From Clitoria ternatea (taxonomy: Eukaryota > Streptophyta > Magnoliopsida > Fabales > Fabaceae): 64,000 nucleotides of DNA. Of the stretch, positions 60,446 through 64,000 are shown piece by piece. Numbering within the stretch: the first letter of the stretch is position 1; each line of letters begins with the position of its first letter. The translations under genes were made by a program, and so were the position numbers. Location of the stretch: the NCBI GenBank assembly GCA_037962975.1, contig CM075675.1, positions 108,154,718 to 108,218,717 of the forward strand, given 5' to 3'. The notes under the pieces are model-generated. The model was given only the letters and a program-made list of their open reading frames with translations. It did no database searches and was not told the origin of the DNA.

Positions 60446-63235
60446 ATTTAGCATTGTTGGGTCATAGTTGAGCCTAATTGATTTAGTTGTTCATAATCAT
60501 TTTCTTTCCTCCTTATGTGTTTTTTAGAGGAGGATCTCCTTGGTATTTCATTTCCTCATTTAATTATTATAACTTGGTGTATTGGGCTTTTAGCACATTT
60601 GATTTTAAAAAAGATATTATAATATTTATTTAATTTTAAAATTCTCAAAATATAAATTCATTTATCAATTCCTTTCATTTCCTTCTATATAAAAGTGAAA
60701 TTTTTTTAGTGAATATCATATTATATTTTTTTGAAATGATATTTTATAATTTCTTCCTTCATTTTTATACTCATACAAACAAATAAAATATATTACCTCT
60801 CTAATTTCTAATTTTCCTCCCCTAATTTACATCCCCCTAATTTCACTACAAGCAAAACAGACACACTTAACTAAATATTTTACTCTTGCTAAAAGTTTTA
60901 AAATTTGAAACTAGTCTTTATAGAAAGTTATTTTAAAATATTTAAACATGTATAAAATTACTAGTAAAAAATTCTAAAACTTGATAATGTGATAAATAAA
61001 ACAAATATGATGGCATATGAAACTCCTGATAATACTTCATTTCTTACAACATATTTTCACTAACCTCGACGACCATTTTTGTTCATGTTTAAAAATGTAA
61101 ACGAAATACTAATAAACTTTTTTAAGGGAACAATTTTAAAACTTTAAAATATTTATGGAACAGCCACTTCTTTTAAGCTAAAAAATATGTAAAGCTGAAA
61201 TAACTTTTTAAGTTTTAAATTTTTGTATTTTTTCATTTTTAGTATGTGTGATTGTTTTAAGTTTATATAATTTATTGCTTTCTACTTCTAGTGTGAACCT
61301 CTTGTTTTCAGTTTTTAATCTTTCCAGGTTGGTTTTAGTTTTAGTTTATATAATTTTTTAGAGACAAGAAGAATATAATTAAAAACAAAAGAATATAGAT
61401 AATTAGACACTTAAAGTACGAGACAGATTAAAAATTGAAAAATGAGCTTAAGAAAATGTAAAAATAGATGTATAAAGAATTAATTTAAACCACTATTGAA
61501 TAAGATTTCAAAAATTTATTGGAAGTTTTTTAAGGGATGAACAACGCCGAAGACACGTAAAAATTAAAACGTATTCACAAATAATAAATTCAAAATAATA
61601 TTTAATTTATTAATTTAGCGCGGACTCTTCGTTTGAATTTATTCATACTTTTCTAGCCTCTTCAAAGGGACAAGAGATTACCTGTTATAACAGGTTTCCC
61701 ACTTCTTTTTTATTTATTTTTCAGTCCTTCCTATTATTTACTACAATTGCTAAGAAGGACTCCTATTATTTATTTTTCTACCATTTCCTTTAAAACCTCA
61801 ACTACGAAAGAAGGACTCCTATCATGTGCAAAATTATTTAAAAGGATGTGAAATTAGACACTTTGAAAATAATTATATTTAATTAGATATTATTATCAAA
61901 ACTAAATAATCAGATATAATTATTATTTAATATGTTATTTATTTGACTAATTTAATCAATGGATTTGCCTATATATTATATCTTATAACAACTCTGTGTT
62001 TAGTCTAACTTTACATCATTTTAAATAACACTTATCAAAATATAGTTATATATAATTCAATCAGCTAACACTTCTAACCATTAACTAACAACTAACATTT
62101 TAATATAAAAAAATTGGTAGCATTATTATTGTCTTTGTTGCAACTATATACTACATGAGAACGAATTATTAGGGTAATAAGGTAGATAAAAAAGATAAAG
62201 GTAAAAAGGAAGAACATCTAAATTTTCACAGCATTGTAACATATTATAATTGCAGTGCTCAACTAAATAAATTATTTTTGAACACCTAATAAAAGCTAAA
62301 AAACTAAAAAGCCAAAAGACCAAAAGCAAATTATGATCTATTTTAACATATATAACTCAAGTAAAAATAATAATAATTATAATAGATTTTTTCTAAGGAG
62401 ATCATAATTTGAGAAATTAACATTTGTTAAACTCATACTAAAGTCTTAAAGGTTGTGTCATACCATTCATCATTGATTTAGCTCCTTTAAGATAAAGGTA
62501 TCATCATATCATGGTATTGTAAAGTAAGTCAAAAAAATAAAGACGTTTTAATTTAAATCAATGATAAATGATCGACCTTTTTTATATATCTCATCATTTT
62601 AAAAGAGCCTTCAAAACTTAATTATAAACTATTTAGATTTGACTTTTATAAATTTGAAAAAAATTAAAGTGATTTAGCTCTCTTAAAATCCGATAAATTA
62701 TACTATTAAAGTAATTGCGTTACAGGAGTGTTACATTCTTGTTTTAACAAACGCTATAAAAATATTCTTGTTAAAAAGATTTTCCAAATGGACTCTACAC
62801 TTCATTCTTATTTTTATTTTATAGTATCTTGTAAAAACTTTACATTTCTTCATAGGTTAATGTTTGGATTGTTGATCAATATTATAACCTTGACTCATGC
62901 TCATTGAAGCCCCGTCATCTAGTAAATGAATTTTTATTACTGTTACATGCATAAGAATTACTGTTTATATTGATTTTCAATAGGATTTTGAATTTGTATT
63001 CATATTATTGAAAGGAAGACATTTGTTATTGACATACATATGAGACAAAAAAAAAATCCACTACAATGCAGTGCTTATTAATTTAATGAAATTAGTTAGA
63101 GAAAATCAGAAGAGAAACAATGTTGTAGAGAGCCCTAATCTCATTTGTTGCTTATGGAGACCCGCATACAATGCTCGTCAATGATATTGTTAAAAAGAAG
63201 ACTCCCATGTTTGTTTTTTTAAACAACCCTAAAAG
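60446..63235. other. AT-rich intergenic DNA
   Basis: No gene was supported. A small inverted repeat pairs cattcatcattgattta (62464-62480) with taaatcaatgataaatg (about 62555-62571). Confidence 0.45.
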
Positions 63236-63764
63236 CAGAAATGACAAAACAGGTTAGGTCTAAGTTAGCCCACCAAACCTGTCAAAAAAGGTGGGGTGAG
63301 CGAAATTTTTAACCTGTCGTCTTGCTATGGCTCGGCCCGTCTTGCTAGTTTGGTGGGATAAAACCTTGGCGGGGTGGGCCAGCTTGACGGGTCCTGCCAA
63401 AGAAAAAATATAAATATTAATAATAAAGTATCTTATAGTTTATTTTATTAAAATATATACTTCTATTTTTTAAATTAAAAAAGTGACATATCTTATTACT
63501 TGTACATTTCTTTTATAATATCTTCTTTGATTTTTTAAAAATTATTTTTAGTTTTTTTAATATTAATTTAACCTTTTTTTTAAAAAAATTAACAGACGGC
63601 AAGCCAGTCCACCATCTTTTCCAAAAAGGCATATAATTTTGGCTTTAGGGTCGGCCTGCCAGGCTATTGGGCCCACCATTAGGAGGGGCGAACCCTAATT
63701 TTTGACCCATTTATTTAGATGGACGAGCTTTGATAGGGCGAGCTAACCCGTTTTACCATCCTTA
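63236..63764. mobile_element. hAT-like MITE, 529 bp
   Basis: The ends are CAGAAATGACAAAACAGGTT and, inverted, TAAGGATGGTAAAACGGGTT. The flanking 8-mers are cctaaaag (63228-63235) and cccaaaag (63765-63772), matching at 7 of 8. The sub-terminal sequence has cggcccg, gggcccacc and gggtcggcctgcc, as in 31296-31924. Confidence 0.75.
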
Positions 63765-64000
63765 CCCAAAAGGTTACTATTTGAGCTACTCTCAATGGCC
63801 TGGTAGATAGTTGTGGCCCAATGTAATTTTGAATTCAAATGAGATTTGTGACGTCTTTGGTTAATTTGCAATTATTTTTAAGCGTTTTATTAAATTTCGT
63901 GATAAATTTTTCATACATAAATAAATAAATAAATAAGTCCATAGTTATGGAAATAATTATTCTCCGTGAAAGGTGCCAAAATATCAAATATATTTCAATT

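Overview
The window is nuclear DNA of a flowering plant, very probably a core eudicot. Three things point to this: spliced genes with GT/AG introns, plant-specific protein families (DUF1005, a VSP-type acid phosphatase, a plant profilin), and AT-rich intergenic DNA full of LTR retrotransposons and MITEs. A legume is possible but I cannot prove it. No bacterial, organellar, CRISPR or rRNA/tRNA features were seen.

Layout. Positions 1-17262 are a stack of nested LTR retrotransposons. An old minus-strand LTR (690-1599 plus 16791-17262) is split by a Ty3-type element at 1605-16785 (TSD AAGTA). The 5' LTR of that element is itself split twice: by a gag-only element at 2993-9105 (two 728-bp LTRs, TSD ATTTT), and by a related 3.66-kb solo LTR at 11382-15045 (TSD GTGTT) inserted 3 bp before the LTR end. 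Positions 17263-24451 are gene-poor, with a decayed LINE. A single-exon secreted LRR protein gene lies at 24452-25729 (+). A three-exon acid phosphatase gene runs from 30541 to 26961 (-), with a copia remnant in its first intron. Positions 30542-40735 hold two hAT-like MITEs and two solo LTRs (32894-36821 and 37211-40165) packed with CACTCGG-type repeats. A two-exon DUF1005 gene runs from 44779 to 40736 (-), with a MITE-like sequence ending 13 bp from its start codon. Positions 45000-56889 are intergenic with several MITEs, an LTR relic and a trinucleotide repeat tract. A three-exon profilin gene lies at 56890-58377 (+). The rest is intergenic, with an LTR relic and another hAT-like MITE.

The four host genes are unrelated single-copy-style genes (cell-wall-type LRR protein, HAD phosphatase, DUF1005 stress-family protein, actin-binding profilin). 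They form no operon or visible pathway. The most notable content is the nested transposon structure, which can be read to the base from target-site duplications, and the unusual internal repeat arrays carried by the long LTRs and by the gag-only element. I found no new enzyme system; the novelty is in the mobile DNA.
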